DNA of 64,000 nucleotides from Lachnospiraceae bacterium (GTDB lineage: Bacteria; Bacillota; Clostridia; Lachnospirales; Lachnospiraceae), in NCBI GenBank assembly GCA_902363445.1, contig CABJAB010000006.1:186001-250000 (forward strand). Direction: 5' to 3'. The translations under genes and the position numbers were made by a program. Shown here piece by piece: positions 28,888-37,556 of the stretch; position 1 is the stretch's first letter, and each line of letters starts with the position of its first letter. The notes beneath the pieces were generated by a model. The model worked only from the letters and a program-made list of their open reading frames with translations. It did not search any database and was not told where the DNA came from.

Positions 28888-29442
28888 TCAGCGTATCATA
28901 GAAAATACCCGTTCGCAGAGAGCCGGATCTTCTTTGAATGCACCGCGGCAGACATAGGTCATGGTCTGCGCGCCCGGCTTCCGGATTCCCCGCATAGTCA
29001 TGCACATATGCTCGGCCTCGATGACGACCATAGAACCCTTGGGCTTCAGATATGTCATGAGGGCGTCGGCAATCTGCGCCGTCAGCTGCTCCTGAATCTG
29101 AGGCCTCCTGGCAAATGCGTCCACCGTGCGGGCCAGCTTGCTGAGGCCTACCACGCGGCCGTCGGGTACATAGGCCACATGGGCTTTGCCGTAAAAAGGC
29201 AGCAGATGATGTTCACACATGGAGTAAAGGGCAATGTCCTTTTCCAGTACGATCTCATTGCTGGACGCCGGAAACGTCTTGGAAAGATGCACCGCCACCT
29301 CTTCATCGGTACCGCCGTATATCTCCTCGCACATCCGTGCGATCCTGTCCGGGGTCCCGATCAGGCCCTCACGGTTGATGTCCTCTCCCAGGCCCTCCAG
29401 CATAAGACGGACAGCCGCTTCGATTTTCTCTCTATCAATCAT
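28888..29442 (-). CDS. folE: GTP cyclohydrolase I (type IA)
   Basis: A 184-residue enzyme that converts GTP to dihydroneopterin triphosphate, the first folate step. The zinc ligands and signature are visible: [19 protein letters not shown], and [16 protein letters not shown] with the second cysteine. Also present is the [19 protein letters not shown] block. ATG at 29442 has AAAGGAG seven bases upstream and overlaps the folC stop by 8 bases. Confidence 0.97.
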   Translation of the reverse strand: MIDREKIEAAVRLMLEGLGEDINREGLIGTPDRIARMCEEIYGGTDEEVAVHLSKTFPASSNEIVLEKDIALYSMCEHHLLPFYGKAHVAYVPDGRVVGLSKLARTVDAFARRPQIQEQLTAQIADALMTYLKPKGSMVVIEAEHMCMTMRGIRKPGAQTMTYVCRGAFKEDPALCERVFSMIR

Positions 29443-30745
29443 GGATATTCTCCTTTAAGGCATTTGACAGTTCTCCCAGATAGGACAAGGATCCGAATGC
29501 CAGAATCACATCCTCTTCCCCTGCCCAGCTCAGGCTGTCTTTCACAGCCTTTGAAAGGCTTCCCTTCGCTTCCACCGTTCCGTGGAAGCCGACAGCATCC
29601 GCCTGCCCTTCGATATAGGCCTTCAGCGTCTCTGCCGGAAGGGCTCTGGGACTTCCCGGTGTCACTGTATAGATCCGCTCCGCCAAGGGCGCGGTGATTG
29701 CTGTGATCTCCCGGTAATCCTTATCTGCCAATATCCCCATTATATATAAAATTCTTCTGTTTGTAAAATACAAGTTTATGGAATCCCTGAGTCTCTGTGC
29801 CGCCTCCGGATTATGCGCTCCGTCGATCACAAATACCGGCTTGTCCAGAAGCTTTTGGAACCTGCCCGGCCATACCACCGACGCCATACCCTCGTAAACC
29901 GCGCTCACTTCAATATCATAGCCCAATTCCTTAAGAATTTCAACCACTTCGAGAGCCGTACTTGCATTAATCACCTGATATGCTCCAAGAAGAGGGATTT
30001 TCACCCCGCGGTAGGGACCGTAATCAAAGACTGTCCCATCCGCCCCTGCCTCCACGATCTTTACTGTTTTCGGGCGGGATATCCTCAGAGGGGACCCCTT
30101 TTTCCTGCATATCCCGCGGATGACCTCCGTCACCGTACTGCTCTGTCCGCAGAGGACCGCCGGACGCCCCTGCTTGATGATGCCGCCCTTCACCCGGGTG
30201 ATCTCCTCCAGGGTATTCCCCAGGAACTTCATATGGTCCATACTGACCGACGTGATCACGCTGCAAACTGTGGTCTTCACCACATTGGTGGCGTCCGTCT
30301 CTCCTCCCATGCCGGTCTCCAGCGCCACAAGCTCACAGTCCTGTTCGCGGAAGTAAAGGAAGCTCACAGCCGTCTCTATCTCAAATGCCGTCGGACAGGA
30401 AAGCCCGTCCGCTTCCATGGAATCGGCCGCCGTCCGGACCTCCGTCATCAGGCGCGCCACGTCGGTCTCCGCTATGGGCACGCCGTTTATCTGGATCTTC
30501 TCACAATAGGAAAAGACAGAAGGGGAATTGTACCGCCCCACACGGTAGCCGGCCGCCCTGCATACCGACGCGATAAAGGCCAGAGTAGATCCCTTTCCGT
30601 TAGTTCCCGCTATATGGATAAAAGACAGATCATCCTGTGGGTCCCCCAGACGGGAAAGAAGTTCTCTCATGGAGGAAAGTCCCAGAACAATATTTTTTTT
30701 CTTTGTGACTTGATCGATATAGTCAATCGCTTCCGTATAGTCCAT
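29435..30745 (-). CDS. folC: Folylpolyglutamate / dihydrofolate synthase
   Basis: A 436-residue Mur-ligase-type enzyme that adds glutamate to dihydropteroate and folates. The ATP loop is [14 protein letters not shown]; other family blocks are [33 protein letters not shown] (metal and substrate residues) and [17 protein letters not shown] at 30745 with GGGAG some 12 bases upstream. It heads the folate cluster and overlaps folE. Confidence 0.95.
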   Translation of the reverse strand: MDYTEAIDYIDQVTKKKNIVLGLSSMRELLSRLGDPQDDLSFIHIAGTNGKGSTLAFIASVCRAAGYRVGRYNSPSVFSYCEKIQINGVPIAETDVARLMTEVRTAADSMEADGLSCPTAFEIETAVSFLYFREQDCELVALETGMGGETDATNVVKTTVCSVITSVSMDHMKFLGNTLEEITRVKGGIIKQGRPAVLCGQSSTVTEVIRGICRKKGSPLRISRPKTVKIVEAGADGTVFDYGPYRGVKIPLLGAYQVINASTALEVVEILKELGYDIEVSAVYEGMASVVWPGRFQKLLDKPVFVIDGAHNPEAAQRLRDSINLYFTNRRILYIMGILADKDYREITAITAPLAERIYTVTPGSPRALPAETLKAYIEGQADAVGFHGTVEAKGSLSKAVKDSLSWAGEEDVILAFGSLSYLGELSNALKENIHD

Positions 30746-30896
30746 CGCGCTCTCTGCTCCCCGGATGTCCGTTCGTCCATGTATTAATTGTCATCCATCA
30801 TTTTATACTATCACGTTTCTCGCCAAAATCAACCTTTCCCGAAGGAAAACCGCTTTTTTCCTGTATATTTTTTTATACTTTTCTCATACTAACCCC

Positions 30897-31322
30897 ATGG
30901 AAAACAACTTTATCAAATGCGGTCTGGCAGGCTGGACCGCCGAGCTATGTTTCAGCAGCCTGGTGTCCCGCACGAAAGGGCATGACAAGCGTATGATCGG
31001 ACAGACCTCTCTCTTTATGTTCCCAATCTACGGTATGGCCGCAGCCATCAGCCCGATCAGCCGCACCCTCTGCTCTCACAGCGATCTGCTGAGCAAGAGC
31101 CCTCTCTGCCGCGGCGGAATCTATACCGGATTGATCTTCGTCACCGAATACTGCACGGGCTGGCTTCTGCGGAAGGTCGGACGCTGTCCCTGGGATTACA
31201 GCGGCGCCAAGCTCAACGTGGATGGCCTCATCCGCCTGGATTTCGCACCATTCTGGTTCGCCCTGGGGCTGTTCTTTGAAAAATACACCTGTCCAGGCAA
31301 AAAAACTGCTCTCTTGAAGTGA
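30897..31322 (+). CDS. Small membrane protein, putative ABC-transporter type IV (CmpB-like) family
   Basis: A 141-residue protein with two to three hydrophobic segments. It resembles the ABC_trans_CmpB/DUF1113 family of small Firmicute membrane proteins: CGLAGWTAELCFSSL near the start and CPWDYSGAKLNVDGLIRLDF near the end. The biochemical role of the family is unknown despite its name. ATG at 30897 is the family-like start; no clear ribosome binding site precedes it. An upstream start at 30765 would add unrelated residues. It is monocistronic and followed by a strong terminator. Confidence 0.8.
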   Translation: MENNFIKCGLAGWTAELCFSSLVSRTKGHDKRMIGQTSLFMFPIYGMAAAISPISRTLCSHSDLLSKSPLCRGGIYTGLIFVTEYCTGWLLRKVGRCPWDYSGAKLNVDGLIRLDFAPFWFALGLFFEKYTCPGKKTALLK

Positions 31323-31355
31323 AAAGGATGTGCCGCACAAACGGCACATCCTTTT
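31322..31355. terminator. Bidirectional terminator between converging genes
   Basis: A perfect 14-bp stem (31322-31335 with 31342-31355) and 6-base loop with AAAA/TTTT ends, lying between the CmpB-like gene (+) and the SDR gene (-). Confidence 0.92.
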
Positions 31356-31381
31356 CCAATGGGTATATTGAAACAATGACT

Positions 31382-32149
31382 TTAGAAGCAGGTATAAGCG
31401 CCGTCCACGATTGCATCGCTTCCGTTGGTATAACCGGAGGCGTCGCTGGCCAAATACAGTACGGCGGGAACCAGTTCTTCGGGCTTGCCCATGCGGTGCA
31501 TCGGCATCAGGGGCAGCCACGCATCCTTAAGCTCCTGAGGGGTGTCCACAGACATGGGAGTCGCGATATATCCGGGGCTCAGGCTGTTCACACGGATACC
31601 ATACTCCGCCCACTCAAGAGCCAGAGAACGGGTCATGTGCATAACGCCGGCCTTGGAAGCATTATAAGAGCACTGCCACTGGGGAATGTTGGCAATGGTT
31701 CCGGACATGGAAGCCATATTGATGATGCTTCCGTGAATGCCGTTGTCTGCCATGATCTTTCCAACGGCGCGGGCCATGATATATTCGCCGGTCAGGTTCA
31801 CGTCGATCACTTCTCTCCAGTCTTCGATGGAAGCCTCAAAGGTCCCCTGGTGCTTGCAGATCCCGGCGTTGTTGAACAGCACGTCGATGTGTCCGGATTT
31901 TTTCATGATCTCAGCCAAAGCTGCGTCCACATCGGCCTCTTTTGTCACATCAGCCCTGACGAAATAGCATTTTCCGCCCTCCGCAGCGATCTTCTCAACC
32001 GTTTCATCCGCGTTGCTTCGCGCAATGATGACTACCTCCGCTCCTGCCTTTGCCAGACCGATGGCAACGGTCTGTCCGATTCCCCGGCCGCCGCCGGTCA
32101 CGATGGCAACTTTTCCTGTCAGTCCAAATACTTCATCCAAATAACTCAT
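31382..32149 (-). CDS. Short-chain dehydrogenase/reductase, polyol or gluconate dehydrogenase-like
   Basis: A 255-residue NAD(P)-dependent SDR. The cofactor loop is VTGGGRGIGQTV, the NNAG motif is present, and the catalytic residues are Ser in NMASMSG and Y-x3-K in CSYNASKAGV. It resembles gluconate 5-dehydrogenase and D-arabinitol/sorbitol dehydrogenases, but the substrate is not certain. It follows the zinc-type polyol dehydrogenase by 50 bases on the same strand, so the two oxidoreductases and the ROK repressor upstream probably serve polyol use. Confidence 0.88.
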   Translation of the reverse strand: MSYLDEVFGLTGKVAIVTGGGRGIGQTVAIGLAKAGAEVVIIARSNADETVEKIAAEGGKCYFVRADVTKEADVDAALAEIMKKSGHIDVLFNNAGICKHQGTFEASIEDWREVIDVNLTGEYIMARAVGKIMADNGIHGSIINMASMSGTIANIPQWQCSYNASKAGVMHMTRSLALEWAEYGIRVNSLSPGYIATPMSVDTPQELKDAWLPLMPMHRMGKPEELVPAVLYLASDASGYTNGSDAIVDGAYTCF

Positions 32150-32199
32150 ATCGTTCTCCTTTTCCTTCTGTTATATGTTCACACGGTTTCATACTTTCG

Positions 32200-33258
32200 T
32201 CATTCTGCTTCTTTGTTGATCTTAATGACGCCCTTTACGATCTCCGCCTTATTGTTGATACTGTAATCCATCCCCTTCTGCACGTCGTCCAGATTGAAGA
32301 CATCAGTCACAATACCTTTCAGGTTCACTTTTCCCTCAGCAACCGCTTCAATCGCCATGGGATAGATGTGGCGGTAACGGAATACCGTCTTGAATGTAAG
32401 CTCTTTATCCAAGGCCAGGCTGATGGGCAGCGTCAGCTCTCCGCTCTTGGAATACCCCACCAGCACGATGGTCGCGCCTTTTTTCGTAAATTCAATAGCC
32501 TGTCTGGTGGTGATCTCCGTCCCGGCCGTCTCGATCACGAGATCGCATCCCTTGCCGCCGGTGAGACGTTTCACTTCTTCGACCACATTCTGTTCTTTTC
32601 CGTTTATCACTCCGGTCGCTCCCAGCTCCATAGCCTTTTCCAGACGTTTTTCCATGATGTCCACCACATACACCTTGGACACTCCCATGGCTTTCAGCGC
32701 CATCATGGAAACCAGGCCAATGCAGCCTGAGCCTGTCACGACCGCTGTCTGTCCGGCATGAGCGCCGCCCTGCTGCGCCGCATGGAAGCCGACCGCCAGA
32801 GGCTCGATCAGGGCTCCCTCCAGGGTGCTCACATTTTCCGGAAGCTTGAAACAAAGATCCGCTTCATGGGCCACATACTCCTGGAACACGCCGTCCACCG
32901 GCGGAGTCGCAAAAAAGACCACATCCGGGCAAAGATTATATTTTCCCTCTCTGCAGAACTCGCAGTGTCCGCAGGTCTTTCCAGGCTCCAGAGCAACCCT
33001 GTCTCCAACCTTCAGATGCTTTACATCAGCTCCCACCTCCACTACGACGCCGCCGGGCTCGTGTCCCAGCACAAAGGGAGGCTCTACTATATAATCACCA
33101 ATGCGGCCGGTCTCATAATAGTGGAGATCGGAACCGCAGATTCCTACGTAATCCAGCTTTACCAGCACCTCGTCCGCTTTCGGCGCGGGGATGTCCCGTT
33201 CGGTGAACCCCATCTTTCCGATGCCTTCCATGACTGCTACTTTCATTTTGCCTTCCAT
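32200..33258 (-). CDS. Zinc-dependent polyol (L-iditol/sorbitol/xylitol) dehydrogenase
   Basis: A 352-residue medium-chain dehydrogenase. Catalytic zinc ligands are in GICGSDLHYYE and GHEPGGVVVEVG; the structural zinc site is CGHCEFCREGKYNLC with four cysteines. The NAD loop is VTGSGCIGLVSMMAL and the ribose-binding Asp in VVDIMEKR favours NAD. This set of features is typical of sorbitol and xylitol dehydrogenases. The ATG at 33258 has GGAGGAGGG upstream; a second ATG is four codons in. A clear promoter with flanking dyad lies at 33326-33367. Confidence 0.92.
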   Translation of the reverse strand: MEGKMKVAVMEGIGKMGFTERDIPAPKADEVLVKLDYVGICGSDLHYYETGRIGDYIVEPPFVLGHEPGGVVVEVGADVKHLKVGDRVALEPGKTCGHCEFCREGKYNLCPDVVFFATPPVDGVFQEYVAHEADLCFKLPENVSTLEGALIEPLAVGFHAAQQGGAHAGQTAVVTGSGCIGLVSMMALKAMGVSKVYVVDIMEKRLEKAMELGATGVINGKEQNVVEEVKRLTGGKGCDLVIETAGTEITTRQAIEFTKKGATIVLVGYSKSGELTLPISLALDKELTFKTVFRYRHIYPMAIEAVAEGKVNLKGIVTDVFNLDDVQKGMDYSINNKAEIVKGVIKINKEAE

Positions 33259-33325
33259 GGCTTACCCTCCTCCATTCGTGGATGCCAATCTGTTCCCAAT
33301 GCAAATACTTTCATAAAGCCTTTTA

Positions 33326-33367
33326 TCTAAGTGAGTATATTATCCCACTATCCCCTTAGATTGTCAA
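33326..33367 (-). promoter_or_regulatory. Polyol dehydrogenase promoter with flanking TCTAAG dyad (candidate ROK operator)
   Basis: On the minus strand TTGACA (33362-33367) and GATAAT (33339-33344) are 17 bases apart. Inverted arms TCTAAG/CTTAGA (33326-33331 and 33355-33360, similarity extending a few bases) lie at the upstream edge of the spacer and just downstream of the -10, so a bound repressor would cover the promoter. The adjacent ROK regulator is the natural candidate (inference). Confidence 0.65.
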
Positions 33368-33422
33368 TACCTCTCCGGCAGATTCCGAAAAAAATCATGC
33401 TTTTTTCACTACAGCGCCGTCA

Positions 33423-34541
33423 CTACAAGGAGTCAAAATATTCCTCTACAAACCGGATCCCGGCTCCGATAGCAGCCGCCTCATGCTTATACCGTCCGGT
33501 CCTGACATAGTTCTGATCCGACTCAAATATCTGGTACTCCAGGATATTGTCCTCCAACGCCCCCAGGTACCGGTCCATATAGCCTCCTACATAACCTCCC
33601 AGGATCACGTCACAGTCAAAAGCCATCCGCAGGTTGGTGATGGCGATCGCCAGATATCCCAGATAATCTCTCCAGGCCGCCTGATACACCGGATTCTCAT
33701 GTTCCAGGCCCTGAAAGAAAGCGTCCAGATCCTCTCCGGCCCACTTGGCCAGCGCCCTCGCGGAACAGTAGGAATCCATACAGCCCTTTTTCCCGCAGTA
33801 GCAGGGCGTCCCGCCCGGTACCAGGATCATATGGCCGAACTCCGCGCTCCGGAAATGCCCTCCCTTATAAATGTCTCCGTTTATATAGATCGCCCCGCCC
33901 ACCGTATTGCTCAGAGACAAGTATATGGTATTCTGCCCGATTCCCCGCAGCTCCGCATAAGCCGCGCTGTTGGCGTCATTCCGGAAGCTGGTCTCATAGG
34001 GAATATACGCTGACACCTTGCCTAAGTCGAACTCCTCCAGTCTCAGCACATGGGACTGGGTCATCCATCTGCGCTCCTCATCCACGATACCGGGAATCGA
34101 AATCCCTACCCCCAAGATCCGTTTTCTGTCTGCCCGGCAGGCATCCAGGAATTCCTCCAGTCGGCTTCCCAGTTCCCTGTAATAGTCATCCCCGTCCTCA
34201 AACGCAGACCGCAGCCTTTTTTTATACCGCACCTGTCCGCTGACATCCAGAAGCACGAAGCTTATGTGATTCCTGGTGATATCAAGCCCTACCGAGTACC
34301 GGATATCCGCGGCAATAGACAAAGCCTTCGCTTTCCTGCCGCCGGTAGATTCATATTCTCCCGCTTCAACAAGAACGCCTTCTTTAGAAAGCTCCTTCAC
34401 CCGCTGCAGCACCGTGGGCATGGAAAAGCCCAGGTCGGCGGCGATTTCCTGCTTGGACGCTTCCCCGTGATGATAAATATATTTCGCAATTTTTATTTTA
34501 TTCAGCCGCTTAGTTTCGGCGTTGCTGATTTTCTGTTCCAT
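33423..34541 (-). CDS. ROK-family transcriptional repressor
   Basis: A 372-residue NagC/XylR-type regulator. An N-terminal winged helix (KYIYHHGEASKQEIAADLGF, then TVLQRVKELSKEGVL) precedes a sugar-kinase-like ROK domain. That domain has LSNTVGGAIYINGDIYKG and the zinc motif CYCGKKGCMDSYC. It probably senses a sugar or polyol and represses the two downstream dehydrogenase genes. ATG at 34541 has AAAAGGGG upstream; the frame to 34586 has no such site. Confidence 0.92.
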   Translation of the reverse strand: MEQKISNAETKRLNKIKIAKYIYHHGEASKQEIAADLGFSMPTVLQRVKELSKEGVLVEAGEYESTGGRKAKALSIAADIRYSVGLDITRNHISFVLLDVSGQVRYKKRLRSAFEDGDDYYRELGSRLEEFLDACRADRKRILGVGISIPGIVDEERRWMTQSHVLRLEEFDLGKVSAYIPYETSFRNDANSAAYAELRGIGQNTIYLSLSNTVGGAIYINGDIYKGGHFRSAEFGHMILVPGGTPCYCGKKGCMDSYCSARALAKWAGEDLDAFFQGLEHENPVYQAAWRDYLGYLAIAITNLRMAFDCDVILGGYVGGYMDRYLGALEDNILEYQIFESDQNYVRTGRYKHEAAAIGAGIRFVEEYFDSL

Positions 34542-34608
34542 GAAAACCCCTTTTCTCCTGTTCACGTCATATTCCGACGCTGTCATTTCCCCTGACGCCT
34601 CTGTTTCT

Positions 34609-35382
34609 TCACCCCATGCAGGCGAGCACCTCTTTGTATTTCATATCTCCTCCAAAAAGGTCGAGAGCGCTTCCTATGGTCACATCCACATGTCCGCGTC
34701 CCAGCTCTTTTACCGCCCGCAGGTCGGAAAAGCTCCCCACTCCTCCCGCATAGGTCACAGGAATCCCGGTAAATCCCCCCAGCATTGAGAGCAGTTCCCG
34801 TTCCACGCCGGATGCCTTTCCTTCCACATCCACAGCATGGATCAAAAACTCATCGCAGCCGGCCGACAGCTGGCTGAGTATCTCCAGGGTGACTGGAACC
34901 TCTGTGAATTTCTGCCACCGGTCCGTCACGATATAATATCTGCCGTCTTTCTTCCGGCAGCTCAGATCCAGGACCAGCCTTTCTTTTCCAATCACTCTGA
35001 TCATACGTTCCAGATTCTGTTCCTCCATCCGGCCGTCCCGAAATACAAAGGAAGTAACGATCACATGGGATGCGCCCAGATTCAGGAATTCCTCCGCGTT
35101 CTGGTCGTTTATGCCCCCTCCCAGCTGAAGCCCACCGGGATAGGCGGCCAGCGCTTTTGCGGCCTGACGCTTTGTCATCTCGTAATATTCAGATCCGGCA
35201 GGATTGAGAAGAATCACATGACCTCCCCGCAGACCGTCCTTTTTATAAAACTCTGCGTAAAATTCCGCATCCTGCTCTGCCACAAAATTTTCCCTGGCCT
35301 GATTCCCCGCATCCTTCAGGCTGCCGCCTATGATCTGCTTTACCTTTCCGTTGTGAATATCAATACAAGGTCTGAATCTCAT
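34609..35382 (-). CDS. hisA: HisA-type isomerase of the eukaryote-like branch
   Basis: A 257-residue (beta/alpha)8 ProFAR isomerase of histidine synthesis. The start FRPCIDIHNGKVKQIIGGSL and HVILLNPAGSEYYEMTK resemble the fungal/plant HIS6-type HisA rather than the usual bacterial form. The phosphate-binding loops LQLGGGINDQNA and VTYAGGVGSFSDL are present. No other his gene is in the window, so the gene is an orphan here. ATG at 35382 has GAGGAG and GGGAG upstream. Confidence 0.88.
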   Translation of the reverse strand: MRFRPCIDIHNGKVKQIIGGSLKDAGNQARENFVAEQDAEFYAEFYKKDGLRGGHVILLNPAGSEYYEMTKRQAAKALAAYPGGLQLGGGINDQNAEEFLNLGASHVIVTSFVFRDGRMEEQNLERMIRVIGKERLVLDLSCRKKDGRYYIVTDRWQKFTEVPVTLEILSQLSAGCDEFLIHAVDVEGKASGVERELLSMLGGFTGIPVTYAGGVGSFSDLRAVKELGRGHVDVTIGSALDLFGGDMKYKEVLACMG

Positions 35383-35488
35383 CTCCCTTTCTCCTCTCTA
35401 ACGTCATTGGACAGACGGTTCTTTATGAAATGATACGAAACACTTTTTTTAACCACTATTAATGAGCTCCGATCAAGCTCCAGTTAGA

Positions 35489-35588
35489 CACCGGCAGAAG
35501 TTCCGGACCGTCTCGATTTCGGTTCGCTGGCGATACAGGGACCGCTTTATCTCTGCTCCGGCAGTACCGCTCACATGTCGACGGAAGA
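35489..35588 (+). repeat. Dispersed ~100-bp repeat, copy A
   Basis: This stretch aligns without gaps to the reverse complement of 45017-45116. By eye about four-fifths of 100 bases match, including the blocks AGAAGTTCCGGACCGTC, CCGCTTTATC and ATGTCGAC. It lies in a gene-free region upstream of hisA. Neither copy holds a convincing gene. Confidence 0.8.
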
Positions 35589-36028
35589 TCCGGATGATTT
35601 TCCGTCTCCTGTTCGCTCAGAAACGGAATCGGTATTTCCGTTTCTGCCTCCCTCCGCCTGGGGAACACCGGCCGCTGTCCTGCGGCGCTCACCTTTAGGC
35701 CGGCCCGGAATCTTTCTGCCGGTGCCATTTCTGCCGCACCGTTTCGGATGGCTTCCATTCCTTTGATTCCAGAAAAGGATTGGATATCCACACGGCCCGC
35801 GCGCCTTAAGGCAGCGGGCTGAGCTAGGCCGTCCTGATGGCTTACAAAACAACTGGAAGCTTATTTCGGTGCGGGAGGAGAAGCAAGAGGAACAATCCGA
35901 TTCTATCGTAAGGCAAGTGCTGCAAAACCGTTAGCAGGATCTTCCCGGCTGCCAGCGAGCTGCCTGGATGAAAGCGGATTTCCTCCTGCCTTTCAATCAT
36001 ACAAAGAAAGCTTGTCTGAAAATATTCA
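35589..36028. other. Gene-free region rich in inverted repeats
   Basis: About 440 bases with no credible gene. Short frames exist on both strands but have no ribosome binding sites and translate to low-complexity, Arg/Pro-rich sequence. Several hairpins are visible, for example AAACGGAA with TTCCGTTT near 35618-35642 and CCGGCC with GGCCGG near 35669-35703. It may be an extension of the dispersed repeat, a structured RNA, or a degraded sequence. Confidence 0.5.
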
Positions 36029-36155
36029 AAGGTATACCCGAGGGCATCCCTTAATTCATGCCCTGTGGACAGGCGCACTTCGTGCGTCAAGGTATACCCA
36101 AGGGCACCCCTTAATGCATACCCTCCGGGCAGGCGCACTTCGTGCGTCAAGGTAT
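36029..36155. repeat. 60-bp tandem repeat (two copies plus 7 bases)
   Basis: Units 36029-36088 and 36089-36148 start AAGGTATACCC and end with the same 21 bases, whose core is a GCGCACTTCGTGCGTC hairpin; 36149-36155 begins a third. On the minus strand the repeats form a 20-residue periodic frame (THEVRL...ALGYT), but no ribosome binding site supports translation. Confidence 0.85.
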
Positions 36156-36160
36156 GTTAT

Positions 36161-36189
36161 AAAAAGCCGGAGGTGTCTGCACCTCCGGC
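36161..36189 (-). terminator. Terminator of ribU
   Basis: A 10-bp stem GCCGGAGGTG (36166-36175) with CACCTCCGGC (36180-36189) and TCTG loop. On the minus strand it is followed by TTTTTAT, about 60 bases after the ribU stop. Confidence 0.88.
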
Positions 36190-36250
36190 CTGATTCTCCA
36201 TGTACAGCCTCCTGCCCTCTGTCAGCAGGATCTCTGTCCTTCTATCCGCA

Positions 36251-37093
36251 TTACGCTTTTCCGCCGGATATCTTTTCCAGGTTTTCCGCCTTCCCGGACG
36301 TCTGTCTGGGACTGTCGGCCTGCTTCATTATAACACGGATTCTTTTATAAATCAAAACAGTAATTAAGGAAACGACCACACCTTTGAAGAGATTGAAGGG
36401 CGCAACGGCCAAAAGCACAAATGTCCAAATCCCCTTTATGGCCGGATTGATTGCTGTTCCCATTCCCACAAGCCCGGCCAGACTGTCTTCGGAAAACAAA
36501 TGAAGGACATTCATCAGCAGGACGGCCGCCGCCAGAATGGCGGCTTCCACCACAACGCCGACTGCGATGGGGTGTTTTCCCTTTTCCCGTCCGTAGAAAA
36601 AGAATACGGGAAATGCGATCGCCGCTGTAAAAGCGCCCATTACCAGAAATCCCTGCCATGCTCCTTCAAAGGCCTGGGCATAGGTCGGCAGAAGTACATA
36701 GGCATTCAAAAAGCAGCCCACGGTAGTCATGGTCAGCGTACCAACCATCAGGCCGATAACGGCCCCCTTCTTCGTCCGGTTCTTCCGGTAGATCATCGAC
36801 GCGGGAATGACCAGGGCACAGCCGATCAAAAGATTCGCCCAGTCTCCTACCCCCATGGTACTGGAGCCTTTCAAAAGAAGCTTCAGCACTACCTTCAGCG
36901 CCTCGATGATAAAACCGGCGGCCGGACCCATGGAGAAGGCCCCCACAAGAACCGGGATCTCGCTGAAATCCAGTTCATAAAAAGGCGGCGCGAACCACAG
37001 CGGGAACTCCAGATACATGAGCACCGCCGCCACGGCCGACAGGACCGCGATGGTCACCAGGTTTTTCACAGTAAGTAATTTCGCTCGTTTCAT
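36251..37093 (-). CDS. ribU: Riboflavin ECF transporter S component
   Basis: RibU is the substrate-binding membrane subunit that docks on a shared ECF module to import riboflavin. The 280-residue protein has about six hydrophobic segments. It carries the RibU pattern LEFPLWFAPPFYELDFSEIP and the GPAAGFIIEALKVVLKLLL helix. A long charged C-terminal tail (about 30 residues) is unusual. ATG at 37093 follows GGAGGAAAA. Assignment is supported independently by the FMN riboswitch in its leader. No EcfA/EcfT genes are nearby. Confidence 0.95.
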   Translation of the reverse strand: MKRAKLLTVKNLVTIAVLSAVAAVLMYLEFPLWFAPPFYELDFSEIPVLVGAFSMGPAAGFIIEALKVVLKLLLKGSSTMGVGDWANLLIGCALVIPASMIYRKNRTKKGAVIGLMVGTLTMTTVGCFLNAYVLLPTYAQAFEGAWQGFLVMGAFTAAIAFPVFFFYGREKGKHPIAVGVVVEAAILAAAVLLMNVLHLFSEDSLAGLVGMGTAINPAIKGIWTFVLLAVAPFNLFKGVVVSLITVLIYKRIRVIMKQADSPRQTSGKAENLEKISGGKA

Positions 37094-37194
37094 TTTTCCT
37101 CCTGTCTGTTCTTCCAGTAAGCATCCCCTGCGGTCCGCAGAGGAAAATCAGAGGACATACGTCAGTGTGAAATCCAGAGAACTTTCCTATGGAA

Positions 37195-37227
37195 TAAAAA
37201 ACCCCGAATACCGTCAAGTATTCGGGG
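37195..37227 (-). terminator. FMN-controlled intrinsic terminator in the ribU leader
   Basis: A 10-bp stem CCCCGAATAC (37202-37211) with GTATTCGGGG (37218-37227), followed on the minus strand by a run of T. Its place between the FMN aptamer and ribU makes it the expression platform. Confidence 0.9.
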
Positions 37228-37315
37228 CATATACTCTGTCATCCTTCTGTCCTCCGGCCCATGCTTGCCGTATCACCAGCATCTAAAGCACCATCCTGAG
37301 AACTTTTCTGACGCA

Positions 37316-37442
37316 CCTTCTTCTCTCATCCAGACTATACTGTCGGTCCCGGAATCTCACCGGGTCAGCTGCTCTGGTATACCAAAGCAGGTCGCGGACT
37401 GTCACCGCCGGTGGGGAATCACACCCCGCCCCGAAGAACGTA
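37316..37442 (-). ncRNA. FMN riboswitch (RFN element)
   Basis: On the minus strand the RFN conserved blocks appear in order: TTCGGGGCGGGGTG, CCCCACCGGCGGTGACAGTC, CGCGACC, GGTATACC, GACCCGGTGAGATTCCGGG, ACCGACAGTATAGTC and GGATGAGAGAAG. It lies upstream of ribU with a terminator in between, so FMN should switch off riboflavin import. Confidence 0.97.
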
Positions 37443-37531
37443 AACTTTTTTCAAACGTATTATAGCACTCCGCCAAAAAAATTACAAGCAGTACATCATA
37501 TTTTTAAAATTATCTCTGAAATTCGGAGAAA

Positions 37532-37556
37532 CACCGGGGCATCATCTGCCCCGGTG
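37532..37556 (-). terminator. Terminator hairpin overlapping the yjdF stop codon
   Basis: A 10-bp stem CACCGGGGCA (37532-37541) with TGCCCCGGTG (37547-37556). The yjdF TGA lies in the loop. The T-run after it is short (GTTTCT on the minus strand). Confidence 0.6.

Noticed and set aside
35459..35791. 110-codon frame on the minus strand in the gene-free region
   Set aside because: No ribosome binding site, low-complexity Arg/Pro/Glu-rich translation, and it lies partly inside the dispersed repeat.
36029..36155. CRISPR-like direct repeats
   Set aside because: The 60-bp units are contiguous without unique spacers, and only two copies exist.
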